Shown piece by piece: positions 14,881 to 16,686 of a stretch of 16,686 nt of DNA. The notes beneath the pieces were generated by a model that was given only the letters and a program-made list of their open reading frames with translations, was not told the origin of the DNA and did no database searches. Origin of the DNA: an uncultured Verrucomicrobiota bacterium (GTDB lineage: Bacteria > Verrucomicrobiota > Verrucomicrobiia > Limisphaerales > JADLHS01); the NCBI GenBank assembly GCA_937894935.1, contig CALAYC010000222.1:1-16686 (forward strand), read 5' to 3'. Numbering within the stretch: the stretch's first letter is position 1; each line of letters opens with the position of its first letter. Made by a program: the position numbers and the translations under genes.

Positions 14881-16464
14881 ATGAGCACCCAGGCCAGCTT
14901 TGCCCTGCGTGGACGCAATCCCGACGTCCTGACCTGCATCGCGAACCTCTCCAACGACGAGGTGTTCACGCCGCCGGAGTTCGCCAATCGAATGCTCGAC
15001 ACGCTGGCCGAGGCGTGGGCGGCGAACAACAAAGGCGCAAATATCTGGGCGGACAAGACGGTGAAGTTTCTCGATCCCTGCACGAAGTCGGGCGTGTTCC
15101 TGCGGGAAATCACCAAACGCCTCACGAAGGGACTGGAGCAGGAGATTCCCGATTTGCAAAAGCGCGTGGACCATATTCTGACCAAGCAAGTATTTGGGAT
15201 CGGCATCACGCAAATCACTAGCCTGCTCGCGCGCCGCAGCGTCTATTGCTCCAAGCATGCGACCGGCAAACATTCCATCGCCAAATCCTTCGCCAGCGAC
15301 GATGGCAACATCTGGTTCGAGCGCATCAAACACACTTGGGATGGCGACAAGTGCCAGTATTGCGGCGCGGGCAAATCCGTTTTCGACCGGGCGGCGGGAC
15401 TTGAAACTCACGCCTACGCGTTCATTCACAGCGACAACATCAAGGCTCGGCTCACCGAGATTTTTGGAGGCCACATGCAATTCGACGTCATAATCGGAAA
15501 TCCACCTTATCAGTTGGCGAGTGACGGGGGCACTCGTGACATTCCCATCTACAACAAGTTTGTCGAGCAAGCGAAGAAACTCGAACCGCGCTATCTCTTG
15601 ATGGTTATCCCGTCGCGCTGGATGGCCTCGGGCCTTGGTCTAAGCGATTTCCGCAAAGCCATGCTGGAAGACCGACATATCAGGAAACTACTGGACTACG
15701 AGCGCATGGACTTGGTATTTCCGGGCGTAGATTTCGAGGGAGGTATCTGCTATTTCCTTTGGGACCGAGACAACGCGGGTAAATGCGAGTTTACTACAGT
15801 TACCGGCGAGGAAACCATTGGGCCGGTATCTCGCGATCTTAACGAACACGACATCCTCGTGCGTGATAGCCGGGGTCTGAGCATCCTTAAAAAAGTGCGC
15901 GACGCCGCCGAGCCGTCCATCATCGACATCCTTTCCGTGGATAAGGAATTCGGTTGGACATCCAATTTCGACGGGTTCCACGAGAAGCAGCGGAAGAACG
16001 ATGTTGCCATCATCTACCACCGCAAAGGCAAGCGGTTCACGGGTTGGATTGAACGTAAGGCGATTCAAAAGAGCCCCCACCTCGTTGACACGTGGAAGGT
16101 GATGGTTCCGCAAGCTTACGGTGAGCGCGGCGCTCGCCCAGCGAAGGTTCTCGGAGGCAGCTTCATCGTACCATCTCCGTCGGTATGCACCCAGACTTAC
16201 CTATTCTTTTACGTAGGTTCCAAAAAGGAAGCCGAGAGCCTGAATAGCTATGTGCGCACCCGTTTCTTCCGATTCTTAGTTTCACTACGTAAAATTACCC
16301 AACATGCCACACGTTCTACCTACACCTGGGTCCCGCAGCAGAAATGGAACCGGACTTGGACAGACGCAGATCTTTACTCGAAATATGGCCTCACCAAAAA
16401 GGAGCAGGCTCACATCGAGTCTCAGATCAGGCCGATGTACCTCGACGACACCGACGATGAGTAA
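14881..16464 (+). CDS. Eco57I-like N6-adenine DNA methyltransferase
   Basis: A 527-residue DNA methylase of the Eco57I/type IIG group. Motif X-like EVFTPPEFANRMLD is at 27-40, the SAM motif I position reads FLDPCTKSGVF (63-73, not the usual DPACGSG), and the catalytic motif IV is DVIIGNPPYQL (202-212). Between them lies a possible metal site, C158-xx-C161...H177-x5-H183. C-terminal half: a target-recognition-like region, ending in HATRSTYTWVPQQKW and TKKEQAHIESQIRP. It modifies adenine in a recognition site; restriction would be supplied by another subunit, probably the overlapping GIY-YIG gene. With an unusual SAM motif it may rely on the upstream SAM-binding protein. It shares the start-codon overlap with the next gene (8 nt). 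Confidence 0.85.
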   Translation: MSTQASFALRGRNPDVLTCIANLSNDEVFTPPEFANRMLDTLAEAWAANNKGANIWADKTVKFLDPCTKSGVFLREITKRLTKGLEQEIPDLQKRVDHILTKQVFGIGITQITSLLARRSVYCSKHATGKHSIAKSFASDDGNIWFERIKHTWDGDKCQYCGAGKSVFDRAAGLETHAYAFIHSDNIKARLTEIFGGHMQFDVIIGNPPYQLASDGGTRDIPIYNKFVEQAKKLEPRYLLMVIPSRWMASGLGLSDFRKAMLEDRHIRKLLDYERMDLVFPGVDFEGGICYFLWDRDNAGKCEFTTVTGEETIGPVSRDLNEHDILVRDSRGLSILKKVRDAAEPSIIDILSVDKEFGWTSNFDGFHEKQRKNDVAIIYHRKGKRFTGWIERKAIQKSPHLVDTWKVMVPQAYGERGARPAKVLGGSFIVPSPSVCTQTYLFFYVGSKKEAESLNSYVRTRFFRFLVSLRKITQHATRSTYTWVPQQKWNRTWTDADLYSKYGLTKKEQAHIESQIRPMYLDDTDDE

Positions 16465-16686
16465 GACGACCGAAGAAATCCTTGCGCCGAAACCGAAGGC
16501 GCGTCCGCGCATCTACGCCTATTCGATTGACGATAAGGCGCACGCGGGACTTCTCAAGATTGGGCAAACCACGCGCGATGTGAAACAGCGCGTCGCCGAG
16601 CAACTCAAGACCGCCAACATCAAGAATTTCACAATCGAGCTGGATGAGGTCGCCGAGCGCGAGGACGGCACGACGTTCACTGATCA
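16457..16686 (+). CDS. GIY-YIG/T5orf172-type protein, N-terminal part
   Basis: Incomplete: the frame from ATG 16457 stays open to the window edge (76 codons plus two bases). Residues 19-24 (IYAYSI) and 32-50 (LLKIGQTTRDVKQRVAEQ) form the two strands and helix of a GIY-YIG fold in its T5orf172-like form, in which IYAY and KIG replace the GIY and YIG motifs. In operons of this kind I would expect the remainder to be a DEAD/DEAH helicase-type restriction subunit; that is an inference, as only the first domain is visible. Its ATG lies 8 nt inside the methylase gene, so the two are coupled and probably make partner subunits. Confidence 0.7.
   Translation, partial: MSKTTEEILAPKPKARPRIYAYSIDDKAHAGLLKIGQTTRDVKQRVAEQLKTANIKNFTIELDEVAEREDGTTFTD

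Noticed and set aside
14859..15221. 120-codon plus-strand frame over the start of the Eco57I-like methylase
   Set aside because: It overlaps a gene with clear motifs in another frame and a strong Shine-Dalgarno sequence.
1..16686. CRISPR array, insertion sequence or rRNA
   Set aside because: I saw no regularly spaced repeats, no transposase frame with terminal repeats and no rRNA sequence. The three ATCCTTTAATT copies are too few and irregular for a CRISPR.

Overview
The window is a dense stretch of bacterial chromosome, moderately GC-rich, with short gaps between genes. The best guess for the source is a Verrucomicrobiota relative (Pedosphaera/Limisphaera side). This rests on the general look of the proteins, on almost no gene having a Shine-Dalgarno sequence, and on a small Arg/Trp-rich protein at 12252-12482 that resembles short proteins I associate with that group. 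It is an inference; no rRNA is present to settle it.

Layout. (1) 10-3499, plus strand: a YfcE-like metallophosphoesterase, a TrmN6-like methyltransferase starting at a GTG that overlaps the previous stop, a secreted PQQ-type sugar dehydrogenase, and an outer-membrane phospholipase A (PldA) 2 nt after it. (2) 3655-4884, plus strand: argG, with a possible near-leaderless promoter and a dyad upstream. (3) 4885-5170: a convergent gap filled with small dyads. (4) 5171-12088, minus strand: xseB, dxs, an MFS exporter, the primary-type sigma factor, apt and miaB, all codirectional and mostly closely spaced. These are housekeeping functions: isoprenoid precursor synthesis, transcription, purine salvage, tRNA modification and DNA repair. 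(5) 12252-12742, plus strand: the small basic protein, a structured gap and tRNA-Asp(GTC) with its own promoter. (6) 12840-16686, plus strand: an accessory operon that runs off the window.

The accessory operon is the most interesting part. Just after tRNA-Asp there are three copies of ATCCTTTAATT (one inverted) in front of a Fic-domain protein with a C-terminal winged helix. It is followed by a small SAM-binding methyltransferase-like protein without a catalytic NPPY motif, a short leftover or micro-ORF, a larger Eco57I-like adenine methyltransferase with NPPY but an altered SAM motif, and the start of a GIY-YIG/T5orf172-type protein whose gene overlaps the methylase gene by 8 nt. Together they look like a restriction-modification-type defence module with an AMP-transferase (Fic) component and probable autoregulation. 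The methylase gene has the only strong Shine-Dalgarno sequence I could find in the window, which fits acquisition from elsewhere.
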